Shown piece by piece: positions 17,302-26,571 of a stretch of DNA of 64,000 nucleotides; position 1 is the first letter of the stretch; every line of letters begins with the position of its first letter. Made by a program: the position numbers and the translations under genes. This stretch comes from Lewinellaceae bacterium (GTDB lineage: Bacteria; Bacteroidota; Bacteroidia; Chitinophagales; Saprospiraceae): contig JACJYK010000001.1 of the NCBI GenBank assembly GCA_020636135.1, forward strand, positions 606,501 to 670,500, given 5' to 3'. The notes under the pieces were generated by a model. That model was not told where the DNA came from and ran no database searches. It saw nothing but the letters and a program-made list of their open reading frames with translations.

Positions 17302-18753
17302 ATGAGAAAAGGACTTTGGATTGTCGTACTAACCCTCGGAATCACACCACTCTTCAGCCAGTCCCTGGATGCGGACAAAAAACAAGCCATCAAAGCATTG
17401 GATGCCCAGCTGGATCACTATGGTGCAATCGCTCACCAAATCTGGGGATTTGCAGAACTGGGTTTTCAGGAAGATCAGAGTACCGCCCTGTTGCAGAAGA
17501 CATTGACGGATGCAGGATTTCACGTCGAGCAGGGCGTTGCCGGCATGCCAACATCCTTTATCGCCAGCTATGGCTCCGGGAAACCGGTCATTGCCTTCCT
17601 GGCTGAATTTGACGCCCTGGCTGACATGGCCCAGCAGGCCGTGCCTACCCAGGACCCGATCGAAGGACAGCCGGCTGGTCATGCCTGTGGCCATCACCTC
17701 TTTGGCACTGGCGCGGTAGCTGCTGCCATTCAGGTGAAGGAGTGGCTGCAGAAGACCGGCACATCAGGTACCATCCGTCTCTATGGGACACCCGCTGAAG
17801 AAGGCGGAGGCGGGAAAGTATTTATGGTTCGGGAAGGCCTTTTTAACGATGTGGATGCTGTACTCACCTGGCATCCAAGTAGCCAGAATGCCGCTAATGC
17901 AAGTGCGACCCTGGCAGCAGTAGGTATGAAATTCCGTTTCCATGGTGTTGCCGCCCATGCTGCTGCCGGACCTTGGAGGGGGCACAGTGCCCTGGATGGT
18001 GTGGAAGCAATGGATGTTATGGTCAACATGCTCCGGGAGCATGTCACCCCGGAATCACGGATCCATTATGCCATTACCAATGGTGCTAAAGCGCCGAACA
18101 TCGTTCCGGCAGAGGCTGAAGTTTATTACATCATCCGCCACCCGGATATGAATGAACTGAAGGATATGATCCAGCGCATCATACGTGCCGCAGAAGGTGC
18201 CGCCATGGGGACCGATACCAAAGTGGATTATGAATACATCAATGGCTATTTTAACGTCATGCCCAACGCCACACTGGCGTCTATGATGCACGACAATCTG
18301 GAGCAGGTCGGAGGGGTGAAATACAACGAAGAGGAACGCAATTTCGCCCTGGAAATCATGAAGTCCTATCCTTCCGAAAAGCTGACACCGGAATCTGCCA
18401 TGGAGGTCGAACCATTTAAGGTGGTGGAGAAAGGCGGTTATGCTTCCACCGATGTCGGAGATATCAGCTGGGTTGTACCCACTGCAAGTATGGGTGCTGC
18501 TACCTGGGTGCCCGGAACCATTGCTCACAGCTGGCAAGCCGTCGCTGCCGGCGGGACTACCATAGGGCCAAAAGGTATGCTGGTGGCTGCAAAGACGCTG
18601 ACCCTCTCAGCCATGGATCTGTTTACGCATCCCGAAGTGCTGGTGAAAGCAAAAAATGAACTGGAAGAACGTCGCGGCAAGGATTTCAAATACGAATCAC
18701 TGATCGGAGACCGCGAACCTCCTCTGGACTACATGAAACTGGGCAACGATTGA
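17302..18753 (+). CDS. M20 family amidohydrolase, AbgB-like
   Basis: 483 residues with a short signal peptide (IVVLTLGITPLFSQ). The dinuclear metal peptidase fold is shown by AFLAEFDALADM, HACGHHLFGTGAVAAA, TPAEEGGGGKVFMV with the catalytic Glu pair, and the dimerisation-domain segment HAAAGPWRGHSALDGVEAMD. This matches aminobenzoyl-glutamate utilisation protein B and related amidohydrolases that hydrolyse amide bonds of small acyl-amino acids. The signal peptide implies a periplasmic location, unlike E. coli AbgB. Exact substrate unknown. It follows the REP array and is not in an operon. Confidence 0.88.
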   Translation: MRKGLWIVVLTLGITPLFSQSLDADKKQAIKALDAQLDHYGAIAHQIWGFAELGFQEDQSTALLQKTLTDAGFHVEQGVAGMPTSFIASYGSGKPVIAFLAEFDALADMAQQAVPTQDPIEGQPAGHACGHHLFGTGAVAAAIQVKEWLQKTGTSGTIRLYGTPAEEGGGGKVFMVREGLFNDVDAVLTWHPSSQNAANASATLAAVGMKFRFHGVAAHAAAGPWRGHSALDGVEAMDVMVNMLREHVTPESRIHYAITNGAKAPNIVPAEAEVYYIIRHPDMNELKDMIQRIIRAAEGAAMGTDTKVDYEYINGYFNVMPNATLASMMHDNLEQVGGVKYNEEERNFALEIMKSYPSEKLTPESAMEVEPFKVVEKGGYASTDVGDISWVVPTASMGAATWVPGTIAHSWQAVAAGGTTIGPKGMLVAAKTLTLSAMDLFTHPEVLVKAKNELEERRGKDFKYESLIGDREPPLDYMKLGND

Positions 18754-19001
18754 GGTCATAGGGTTAACCTTATCCTTCCTGTCCATTTTGATCTGTACTG
18801 GGAAATAATCCGGTCGGGAAATTATTCTCCTTAGGCGAGAGCAGGCATTATTCCGAAAGAATTAATACATTAAGCTTCTATATTCTCCGGATATCCTGAG
18901 CTAGTAAGATAAGCATGTAAAATCTGATCCACTCCGTTCCCTGGAAAGGCAGGCGGAAGGTCGGTTGATTAGCTATTCTCTCATAATTAATCTTTAGCTC
19001 C

Positions 19002-20471
19002 ATGGATCCTATTCATGACTCTGTTCTGTTTCAGAATTATTTAACCCGTTCCGGCCAGTTTGATGAAGTTTTTGCCCGTAATCAAAGCATCAAGCCTGTC
19101 TATTCGGATGTAATCGGAGCGTTCAGTGCATTGTCCCCGGACGAATACCGGCAGCTGAATGAATTTGCAAAAAAATCATTTCTGAGCCAGGGGATCACCT
19201 TCGCCACCTACAACCAGAATCCGCGTGGCATTGAACGAATATTCCCCTTTGATCTCCTGCCGCGTATCATCCATCAGCATGAATGGGATGTGATCGAACG
19301 TGGTATGTTGCAGCGGGCTCAGGCTATGGATCTCTTTTTGCATGATCTCTACAATGGGAAGAAGATCCTGAAAGACAATATTATCCCGGTTGAGCTGATT
19401 CATTCGTCCAGCCACCTGTGTAAATTCATGGAAGGGTTTACCCCTCCCGGCAGTACCTACTGTCACATCTCCGGAACGGACCTGATCCGCCATGCTGATG
19501 GAGAATATTATATTCTGGAGGATAACCTGCGCTGCCCCAGCGGGGTGAGCTACGTGCTGGCCAACCGCGAAGCTATGAAGAAGACTTTTTCCCAGCTCTT
19601 CAAGCAGTTTAACGTGGCATCGGTCATGAACTACCCCTCGGTGCTGCTGGAAGTGCTCCAGTCGGTATGCCCGGCAGGCGTAGATGAGCCGGTCTGCGTA
19701 TTACTGACGCCCGGTGTTTACAATTCGGCTTATTACGAGCATTCCTTTCTGGCACAGAGCATGGGTGTGGAGTTGGTTGAAGGACGGGACCTTTACGTCG
19801 ACAACGATTTTGTCTATATGAATACGGTATTCGGACCCGAGAAAGTTGATGTGGTATACCGGCGTATTGATGATGATTTTATGGATCCATTGGTATTCCG
19901 GTCGGATTCAGTGCTTGGCGTCCCGGGCATCATGAGTGCCTATCGCAAGGGCAATGTCACGCTGGTCAATGCTCCCGGTACCGGAGTAGCTGACGACAAG
20001 GCAGTCTATACCTATGTCCCTGAGATCATCCGCTATTACCTTGATCAGGAGCCGATTCTTCAGAATGTGCCGACCATGCGCTGTGGCGAGGAAAAGGATC
20101 GTCAGTATGTCCTGGAGCACTTGCCCGAACTGGTCGTAAAACCCGTGGATCAATCCGGTGGGTACGGGGTGTTCATAGGTCAAAATGCCTCTCGTGAAGA
20201 ATTGGAAAAACAGAAAGAACTCATCCTGGCATCACCCCGGGAATACATCGCCCAGCCCATCATGGCATTGTCGCTGCATGCCACCTTTATTGAACAGAAA
20301 AATCAATTCGAACCGCGCCATATAGATCTTCGCACCTTTACGCTGAAGGGAAAGGATGTTCAGTATGTCCTGAGTGGCGGATTGTCCCGGGTTGCGCTTA
20401 AAGAGGGCAGCCTGATTGTGAACTCATCCCAGGGGGGAGGTTCGAAGGACACCTGGATCGTGAACGACTGA
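19002..20471 (+). CDS. Circularly permuted type-2 ATP-grasp protein
   Basis: 489 residues. Contains the conserved blocks of this family: NPRGIERIFPFDLLPRII, YCHISGTDLIRHADGEYYIL, EDNLRCPSGVSYVLANR, and KPVDQSGGYGVFIG with GxG-type ATP contacts, ending in LRTFTLKG and SSQGGGSKDTW. The family is predicted to form amide bonds using ATP. It is the first gene of a compact block with alpha-E, transglutaminase and Anbu genes (gaps of 36 and 4 bp, then a 4-bp overlap). Such blocks are predicted peptide-synthesis or peptide-modification systems; the product is unknown. Confidence 0.92.
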   Translation: MDPIHDSVLFQNYLTRSGQFDEVFARNQSIKPVYSDVIGAFSALSPDEYRQLNEFAKKSFLSQGITFATYNQNPRGIERIFPFDLLPRIIHQHEWDVIERGMLQRAQAMDLFLHDLYNGKKILKDNIIPVELIHSSSHLCKFMEGFTPPGSTYCHISGTDLIRHADGEYYILEDNLRCPSGVSYVLANREAMKKTFSQLFKQFNVASVMNYPSVLLEVLQSVCPAGVDEPVCVLLTPGVYNSAYYEHSFLAQSMGVELVEGRDLYVDNDFVYMNTVFGPEKVDVVYRRIDDDFMDPLVFRSDSVLGVPGIMSAYRKGNVTLVNAPGTGVADDKAVYTYVPEIIRYYLDQEPILQNVPTMRCGEEKDRQYVLEHLPELVVKPVDQSGGYGVFIGQNASREELEKQKELILASPREYIAQPIMALSLHATFIEQKNQFEPRHIDLRTFTLKGKDVQYVLSGGLSRVALKEGSLIVNSSQGGGSKDTWIVND

Positions 20472-20507
20472 ATGGAATAATTTGAACTCCGGATAAAAAA
20501 ACAATGC

Positions 20508-21443
20508 ATGTTATCTCGCGTAGCCAATCATTTGTACTGGATGGGACGGTACCTGGAAAGGACCGATCATCTGGCCCGATACATTAATGTGGAATATTTT
20601 GGGTCTCTTGACAGCCCGGAACCCCGGCAACATTTGATCGCTATTAAGTCGATCATTGACATGACCGGCATGCCGGCGGTAGAAGATCAGGATATCAATG
20701 AAGAGGAAGTATTGGTCACGGCGGCACTGGACGACAAGAACCCGGTCTCGATCATCTCTTCACTCTATGCCTGCCGTGAAAATGCCCGCAGTGCCCGGGA
20801 GAGCCTGTCCAAGGAGCTCTGGGAGGCGATCAATAATTTTTACATCTTCGTCTCCGGCTATCCGGTGGATGTTTTGAAGACACGAGGATTGTTTGATTTT
20901 ACCACCCACGTCATGCAGCACTGTGCGAATGTCCGGGGAAGGATCATGTTTACCCTGATGCATGATATCAGCTGGCAATTCATTCATATGGGATTGCTCA
21001 TCGAACGCTCTGCCCAGATCGTACGTATCATGATCAGCAAACTGAACGATATTGAAGAATTAAAAAAGCTGAAACTCGGGCAATACATGGAGGCTCAACA
21101 ATACAACATCCTGTTGGATTGCGTGGAGGCCAAGGATATGTGTCATAAGTATTATTCCAACTGGCCCGAACGGCACGCTACGGTTGACTTTTTGTTGTTC
21201 AATCCGTATTTCCCGAAATCGGTCGTGCGCAGCTTACTCAAACTTAAACTAAGTTTGGAAAAAATTCAATCGGACCGGATGATCACCCAAAAAGATATTG
21301 CATTTCAGGTCGGCAAGATGATCTCACCCCTGGAGTATGTAGAATTTTCCGATATCGAAGACGACCTGGAGAAATTCCTGGAAGATACATTGTCCAAAAT
21401 ATACTTAATTAGTGACCTGATTGTTAAAAAGTATTTTACTTAG
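20508..21443 (+). CDS. Alpha-E domain protein
   Basis: 311 residues, nearly all helical, opening with the signature MLSRVANHLYWMGRYLERTD, and containing YACRENARSARESLSKELWE. Alpha-E proteins have no known activity but co-occur with the type-2 ATP-grasp and transglutaminase-like genes, as they do here. 36 bp separate it from the ATP-grasp gene. Confidence 0.92.
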   Translation: MLSRVANHLYWMGRYLERTDHLARYINVEYFGSLDSPEPRQHLIAIKSIIDMTGMPAVEDQDINEEEVLVTAALDDKNPVSIISSLYACRENARSARESLSKELWEAINNFYIFVSGYPVDVLKTRGLFDFTTHVMQHCANVRGRIMFTLMHDISWQFIHMGLLIERSAQIVRIMISKLNDIEELKKLKLGQYMEAQQYNILLDCVEAKDMCHKYYSNWPERHATVDFLLFNPYFPKSVVRSLLKLKLSLEKIQSDRMITQKDIAFQVGKMISPLEYVEFSDIEDDLEKFLEDTLSKIYLISDLIVKKYFT

Positions 21444-21447
21444 GGAC

Positions 21448-22308
21448 ATGCCGGAATTTGCCATTGATTACCATGCAATAAATCACTACGAGCAACCCTT
21501 TTTTGAAGCTTTTCTCGAATACCTCATATTTCCTTTCGAAAATGATAACCAGCGTGTTATCAGCAGAACGTATGAGCTGGAACCTGCATGCACCGCGCAC
21601 TACTCGACCAATGTCCATGGTTTTCGAACCCTGCGTTGCCGGCTCGCTGCAAACACCGGGACGTTTGAAATACATATGAATACGCGCATCGATAAGTTGT
21701 TGGTCAACCCCTTTAATTATTACCCTTACCGGCTGGATGAGGAACAAGCGTTGTTGCTGTCTCATGAATTCAAAGTGGATCATTACGAATACCTGGAACA
21801 GACGCATTTTACCCGGTTGCCTGCGGATTGGGCCCATCCGGTCTGGGAATCCACCGAGCAACTGTTTGATTTTTGTCTGCGGGTCAATGGATTTGTGTTT
21901 GCTTGTATGGAATACGATACACGCCATGCTTCGGTCCACAATAAGGTTGCAGATGTGCTCCAGGACCATCGTGGAGTTTGTCAGGACTTTGCCCATTTGA
22001 TGCTTGGAATACTGCGGGAAAACCGTATCCCTTGCCGGTATGTGACCGGGTATTTAAATCCGGGGCAGGGGCATAAAGGCAGTGCTGCCATCCATGCCTG
22101 GATCGAGGCGTATATTCCGGGTAATGGATGGACGGGTTTTGACCCTACCAATAATCTTCTGGAAGATGTACATTACATCAAAATAGCCCATGGGGTGGAC
22201 CTCGACGAATGCCAGACATTGAAAGGTGTCGTCCGGTCTGCCGGAAAAAACCGCACCGAATATGAAGTTCATGTTCGCGAATTGGAAATGCAAAATTTAC
22301 AGCAATGA
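21448..22308 (+). CDS. Transglutaminase-like cysteine protease family protein
   Basis: 286 residues from the ATG at 21448, four bases after the alpha-E stop; an in-frame TTG at 21421 would overlap that gene and is less likely. The N-terminal beta-rich domain (RTYELEPACTAHYSTNVHGF) precedes the core with catalytic Cys in DHRGVCQDFAHLM, His in SAAIHAWIEAY and Asp in GFDPTNN. This family can cleave or form isopeptide bonds. It ends in an ATGA overlap with the Anbu gene, so the two are translationally coupled. Confidence 0.92.
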   Translation: MPEFAIDYHAINHYEQPFFEAFLEYLIFPFENDNQRVISRTYELEPACTAHYSTNVHGFRTLRCRLAANTGTFEIHMNTRIDKLLVNPFNYYPYRLDEEQALLLSHEFKVDHYEYLEQTHFTRLPADWAHPVWESTEQLFDFCLRVNGFVFACMEYDTRHASVHNKVADVLQDHRGVCQDFAHLMLGILRENRIPCRYVTGYLNPGQGHKGSAAIHAWIEAYIPGNGWTGFDPTNNLLEDVHYIKIAHGVDLDECQTLKGVVRSAGKNRTEYEVHVRELEMQNLQQ

Positions 22309-23018
22309 CCTATTGTTTAGGCATCAAATTGAAAGCAGGAATTGTTGGGATGGCGGATACCCGGATCACCTCCGGCAATGAAACCAGTACGGCAGAAAAA
22401 TATAAAGTATTTCAGCACGACGAGCGTAAGCTTTTCATTATGACATCCGGTTTACGCTCGGTGCGGGACAAATCACTGACTTATTTCAGTGAGATCCTGG
22501 ACGAAAAAGTGGATGAATTCTCCAAGCTGTACCAGGCCGTCAACGCATTCGGTGAGCAGGTGAAACGGGTGGCTCAGGAAGACAAGACGGCACTTTCGGA
22601 GAGTGGATTGCAGTTCAACATCCACACCATCGTCGGAGGTCAGTTTCCCCATGACGATGAACATAAGCTGTACCTGCTGTATCCCGAAGGAAATTGGATT
22701 GAAATAGCCAAAGGTTATCCGTTTACCATCATCGGCAATTCCGGATACGGCACCCCGGTATTGCGACGCACCTTACGCTACGATTCAAGCATCAAATACG
22801 CCCTGAAGACGGGATTTCTTTCGTTTGATTCCACCCGGGTCTCTGCGAATGATGTGGGCTACCCGCTGGATGTTCTCATTTATCCAAAAAATGGGAATGA
22901 GATCAAGGTTCGCCGGTTTGAGGAGGAAGACCTGCGTTCCATCTCAAATTTCTGGGGACAGAAACTGACCGAGGCTGTGCATGAGGTGCCGGATGATTGG
23001 ATCAATGGTTTGGGCTAG
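22305..23018 (+). CDS. Anbu-type proteasome-like peptidase
   Basis: 237 residues. It begins MTYCLGIKLKAGIVGMADTR; removal of Met would expose Thr2, the Ntn-hydrolase nucleophile of proteasome-type proteases. Further family blocks are YKVFQHDERKLFIMTSG and FNIHTIVGGQ, and TIIGNSGYGTPVLRR. This matches Anbu (ancestral beta subunit), a cytoplasmic self-compartmentalised relative of HslV. It is the last gene of the ATP-grasp/alpha-E/transglutaminase block and probably processes the same substrate. The start codon overlaps the upstream stop by 4 bp. Confidence 0.92.
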   Translation: MTYCLGIKLKAGIVGMADTRITSGNETSTAEKYKVFQHDERKLFIMTSGLRSVRDKSLTYFSEILDEKVDEFSKLYQAVNAFGEQVKRVAQEDKTALSESGLQFNIHTIVGGQFPHDDEHKLYLLYPEGNWIEIAKGYPFTIIGNSGYGTPVLRRTLRYDSSIKYALKTGFLSFDSTRVSANDVGYPLDVLIYPKNGNEIKVRRFEEEDLRSISNFWGQKLTEAVHEVPDDWINGLG

Positions 23019-23109
23019 CCCGGAATTTAATAGTACTGCCTGATTTGGGTTCATCACAGTGTATCTACCGAATAGCTAACTTAGTACCCGCTATTTTGAG
23101 ATCGCATCC

Positions 23110-24168
23110 ATGAATAAACAACGTATCCTCATCAAGGTAGGGACCAATGTGCTGACCGACGCCCGGGGACGGCTCGATCAGGAAACTATTGTCCAGTTGT
23201 CAGAACAGATGGCAACCCTCAAGAAAGAAGGCCATGAAGTCTTACTGGTATCCAGCGGAGCTGTTGGTGCCGGTAAAGACCAGCTCACCCTGCGTACCGG
23301 AGCCGATCCGGTGGTGCAGCGACAGGTATACGCTGCTATCGGCCAGATTGCTCTGATGGAAAAATATCAGCAGGCTCTGGCTCCCCGGGATCTGCATGCG
23401 GCTCAGGTGCTGGCTACCAAAGAAGACTTCCGGGACCGCGATCATGCCCACAATATGGCGGCGTGCCTGCTTGCGCTCTGCCAGCAGCCGGTCATCCCAG
23501 TCATCAATGAAAACGATGTCATCTCCATCACCGAGCTGATGTTTACCGATAATGACGAACTGGCCGGACTGGTCGCTGCATTGGTCCAGGCAGATTTGCT
23601 CATCATCCTCTCCAGCGTCGACGGTGTCCTGAACCAGCAAACCGGGGCGGTTATTCCGGTCATCGATGCGGACGATGAAGCCGTGTGGGGTCATGTGACA
23701 CCTGGGAAGTCTACATTTGGCCGGGGTGGCATGCTGACCAAGCTGCGGATCTGTCAGCGCATTGCACGGTTGGGTATCCCCGTCCTGATGGCTAACGGCA
23801 AAAGGCCTGACGTATTGGCGGACCTGATTCAGGGTGTTATCCCGCACACCCGGTTTGAAGCGAAACGCCGGCAACGAAGTCTCAAGCGTTGGTTGGCTTT
23901 TCAGGCTCCCCGGGGTTATGCAATGACCATCAATGATGGAGCTCAGGTCATCCTCCAGGACCCGCACCGGATTGCCAGTCTGTTACCGGTAGGGGTCACA
24001 AGCATTGAAGGCGAGTTTAAAACCGGTGATCTGGTGACCATCTGCAATGCCGCAGGCAAAGAGATCGGAGTAGGGGTGAGCAGTTATGATGCCGCAGCAT
24101 TGCAGCAATGCCTGGGACAGCAGGGACATAAGGCAGCAATCCATTACGATTATATGTTTATTTACTAG
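23110..24168 (+). CDS. proB: Glutamate 5-kinase
   Basis: 352 residues. First step of proline synthesis: ATP-dependent phosphorylation of glutamate. The amino-acid kinase domain shows LIKVGTNVLTDARGR, EVLLVSSGAVGAGK, PVINENDVISITE, and GRGGMLTKLR; a C-terminal PUA domain starts near residue 265 (QVILQDPHRIASLLPVG). Length matches two-domain ProB. It lies just before proA in the same orientation, with an 88-bp gap that holds a short tandem repeat. Confidence 0.95.
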   Translation: MNKQRILIKVGTNVLTDARGRLDQETIVQLSEQMATLKKEGHEVLLVSSGAVGAGKDQLTLRTGADPVVQRQVYAAIGQIALMEKYQQALAPRDLHAAQVLATKEDFRDRDHAHNMAACLLALCQQPVIPVINENDVISITELMFTDNDELAGLVAALVQADLLIILSSVDGVLNQQTGAVIPVIDADDEAVWGHVTPGKSTFGRGGMLTKLRICQRIARLGIPVLMANGKRPDVLADLIQGVIPHTRFEAKRRQRSLKRWLAFQAPRGYAMTINDGAQVILQDPHRIASLLPVGVTSIEGEFKTGDLVTICNAAGKEIGVGVSSYDAAALQQCLGQQGHKAAIHYDYMFIY

Positions 24169-24201
24169 TCAGTAGTCGGTATTCAGTAATCGGTAGTTGG
24201 T
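24167..24201. repeat. Degenerate 7-bp tandem repeat, five copies, after proB
   Basis: In steps of seven from 24167: AGTCAGT, AGTCGGT, ATTCAGT, AATCGGT, AGTTGGT. The first copy overlaps the last two bases of the proB stop codon. No coding role is visible. Confidence 0.7.
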
Positions 24202-24243
24202 AGATTCTGTTTTCGGAATACGATTTTCCAAATGCCTGATACT

Positions 24244-24251
24244 TATCTTTG
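24244..24251 (+). promoter_or_regulatory. Candidate Bacteroidota -7 promoter element before proA
   Basis: TATCTTTG fits the Bacteroidota consensus TAnnTTTG exactly. It ends only five bases before the proA ATG at 24257, so the transcript would begin at or next to the start codon (leaderless or nearly so). No convincing -33 TTTG is seen at the usual distance, so this may be chance. Confidence 0.25.
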
Positions 24252-24256
24252 AACTC

Positions 24257-25546
24257 ATGCATCAACAATCAGAATCTGGTCATTTGATCCTCAGGCAGGA
24301 AATTCAGGATGCTCTGGAAAAGGTAAAACAAGCCGCCCGTTCACGTATTCATTTGAGCGAAGAGCAGGTGCAGGCCGTGTTGATGGACCTGGCTGATCAG
24401 ACGGAGCTGAACATACCACGATTACTTGAGAATAATGCGAAGGATCTGGAACGCATGGATCCCGACGACCCAAAGTACGACCGGTTGTTGTTAAATCCGG
24501 AGCGTATCCGGAATATTGCTCGCGATATCCGTAATGTAGCCCAATTGCCTACCCCTCTGGGCAGGATCCTGGAGGCCCGGAAACTACCCAATGGTCTCGA
24601 AGTTCAAAAGATTTCTGTACCCATCGGTCTCCTGGGAATCGTCTTCGAGTCCCGGCCGAATGTGACTTTTGATGTATTTACCCTGTGCTTTAAATCCGGA
24701 AATGCATGCGTCCTGAAGGGAAGCAGGGATGCACATGATTCCAATACTTTTATTGTTACCTTAATCCGGCAAGTCCTTGCAGCTCATGGCATTCATCCCG
24801 ATCTGGTTTATCTGGCACCGAGCGAACGGGAAGCACTGCAACCCATCCTGGAAGCCGATGATTACCTGGATGCCATCATACCACGGGGAAGTCAGGGACT
24901 GATCGACTACGTAAGACAGAAAAGCAGAGTGCCGGTCATCGAAACCGGCGCCGGGATTGTCCATGTTTACGTAGATCGCACGGCCGACCTGGAAAAAGCC
25001 CAGGCTATTATCCGCAATTCCAAGACCAGACGCGTCAGTGTGTGCAATGCACTGGATTGTGTCCTGCTCCACCGCGACTGGTTGGACGACCTTCCGGAAA
25101 TACTTAAAGGACTGGATATTGATTTTAACCTGGAGATTTTTGCTGACCCTCTGGCTTATCAGGCATTGGTTGGTGATTACAATCCGTCCCTGCTGCACCA
25201 CGCTGACCCGGAACACTTTGGCATAGAATTTCTTTCCATGCGAATGGCTGTGAAGACAGTAGATTCTATGGAGGAAGCCCTGGATCACATACACCGCTAC
25301 AGTTCAAAACACAGTGAAACCATCGTTGCAGAAAATGCAGAAACCATCGAACGCTTTCTGACCAGCGTGGATGCTGCGGTTGTCTATGCTAATGCGTCCA
25401 CAGCCTTCACCGATGGTGCCGAGTTTGGTATGGGCGCAGAGATAGGTATCAGTACGCAAAAACTACATGCCCGTGGACCGATGGCTTTGCCGGAACTGAC
25501 CAGTTATAAATGGGTGGTGCGCGGTAATGGCCAGATCAGACCATAG
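24257..25546 (+). CDS. proA: Glutamate-5-semialdehyde dehydrogenase (gamma-glutamyl phosphate reductase)
   Basis: 429 residues from the ATG at 24257; the frame is open further upstream but that part is not family-like and overlaps the repeat. Second step of proline synthesis, reducing glutamyl phosphate with NADPH. Blocks seen: IGLLGIVFESRPNVTFDVF, CVLKGSRDAHDSN, IPRGSQGLIDYV, the catalytic Cys in RRVSVCNALD, and FTDGAEFGMGAEIGISTQKL. Pairs with proB upstream. Confidence 0.95.
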   Translation: MHQQSESGHLILRQEIQDALEKVKQAARSRIHLSEEQVQAVLMDLADQTELNIPRLLENNAKDLERMDPDDPKYDRLLLNPERIRNIARDIRNVAQLPTPLGRILEARKLPNGLEVQKISVPIGLLGIVFESRPNVTFDVFTLCFKSGNACVLKGSRDAHDSNTFIVTLIRQVLAAHGIHPDLVYLAPSEREALQPILEADDYLDAIIPRGSQGLIDYVRQKSRVPVIETGAGIVHVYVDRTADLEKAQAIIRNSKTRRVSVCNALDCVLLHRDWLDDLPEILKGLDIDFNLEIFADPLAYQALVGDYNPSLLHHADPEHFGIEFLSMRMAVKTVDSMEEALDHIHRYSSKHSETIVAENAETIERFLTSVDAAVVYANASTAFTDGAEFGMGAEIGISTQKLHARGPMALPELTSYKWVVRGNGQIRP

Positions 25547-25602
25547 GATTCTGCAATCCACATCCATGAATTTCATTCCGGCTCATCCTTCACCATCAAC
25601 CA

Positions 25603-26571
25603 TTACCGTTTGATAAATTGACCGACTCGTTCTCCGGTCGGCACATTCTGCCTGAGCACATACATGCCTGCCGGCAGATTACGTACATCCAGTGTGTATT
25701 GATCCGATCCAGTACGTTCACACAGGTATTCCTTTCCCATCAGGTCAAACACCTGTACTTCCTTATTGCCTTCTTCCAACCCCCGGATAGTTATCCGGTC
25801 CCGGGCCGGATTGGGGAAGATGGTTAACGGGTAAATCTGTACTTCCACACGGGACAACGGCTCCGAGGTGACTACTACATCATCAATTGCAAAATAAGTT
25901 GGGGTATTGATCCCGTAGATGCCCACATCCGATGATGCCATAGTGATATGTACACTGTCGGCCTTGCCCAGGCCGAGTAGGTCGATATAGGTCCAGTCTT
26001 TGACCAGGTAATCCGACATGGGATCGTCAAACCGGTAATCAGCGAGGTAAAAATCGAGGCTGTCACTGCTTAAGTTGCCATTCCGGAAGACGCGTATCGT
26101 CAGACGGAGATAGTCCGGATCTTCACCCGTCTCACCACCAAAGCGTTTGCTGAAAGCATCACCGTCTCGCATGCTCAGGTAAGCATACGTAGTGTTGTTA
26201 ACCCAGAATCCGGAGATGGAAGCACCAACTGCGTTGTCTTTTAAGCGGATCACACTGCTACCGTAGTTGTAAGCAATGGCATAGTGTGTGGAGTGCCGGG
26301 CTCCGGAGCCGGCAATGCAGCTGTATTGGTTGATGTAGCCGGAAGTCAGGGTGTCGCGTATGGTGGAGATGGCCCAGCCGCTCCAGCTCCCAAAGGTTGG
26401 GTCGTAGGTGTTGGGAATGGTAACGCTGCCACTCTCAAACTGGCCCGCAGATTGATTCAAAAAGGTGTCCAGTGGCAGGTTAAAAGACTCAAAACCAATC
26501 GTGTCCTGTGCAGACAAATGGGCGGAAATAAGAAAAACAATACAGATTAAAGCGGTTGATGGTGATTTCAT
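25603..26571 (-). CDS. DUF4465 protein with T9SS type A C-terminal sorting domain; B12-operon partner
   Basis: 322 residues. Signal peptide to about ISAHLSAQ, then a DUF4465 beta-sandwich (GFESFNLPLDTFLNQS; WSGWAISTIRDT; HYAIAYNYGSS; YAYLSMRDGDAFSKRFGGE; DWTYIDLLGLGKADSVHIT; TPTYFAIDDVVV). From about residue 248 a T9SS sorting tail follows (YPLTIFPNPARDRITI; VQVFDLMGKE; DVRNLPAGMYVLR). It is therefore expected on the cell surface. The gene shares one base with the upstream TonB receptor stop (TAATG), and both lie behind a cobalamin riboswitch, so a role in capturing corrinoids for the receptor is the best inference. I recall DUF4465-like proteins in B12 loci of gut Bacteroides (BtuH-like), where they are lipoproteins rather than T9SS clients. 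Confidence 0.85.
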   Translation of the reverse strand: MKSPSTALICIVFLISAHLSAQDTIGFESFNLPLDTFLNQSAGQFESGSVTIPNTYDPTFGSWSGWAISTIRDTLTSGYINQYSCIAGSGARHSTHYAIAYNYGSSVIRLKDNAVGASISGFWVNNTTYAYLSMRDGDAFSKRFGGETGEDPDYLRLTIRVFRNGNLSSDSLDFYLADYRFDDPMSDYLVKDWTYIDLLGLGKADSVHITMASSDVGIYGINTPTYFAIDDVVVTSEPLSRVEVQIYPLTIFPNPARDRITIRGLEEGNKEVQVFDLMGKEYLCERTGSDQYTLDVRNLPAGMYVLRQNVPTGERVGQFIKR

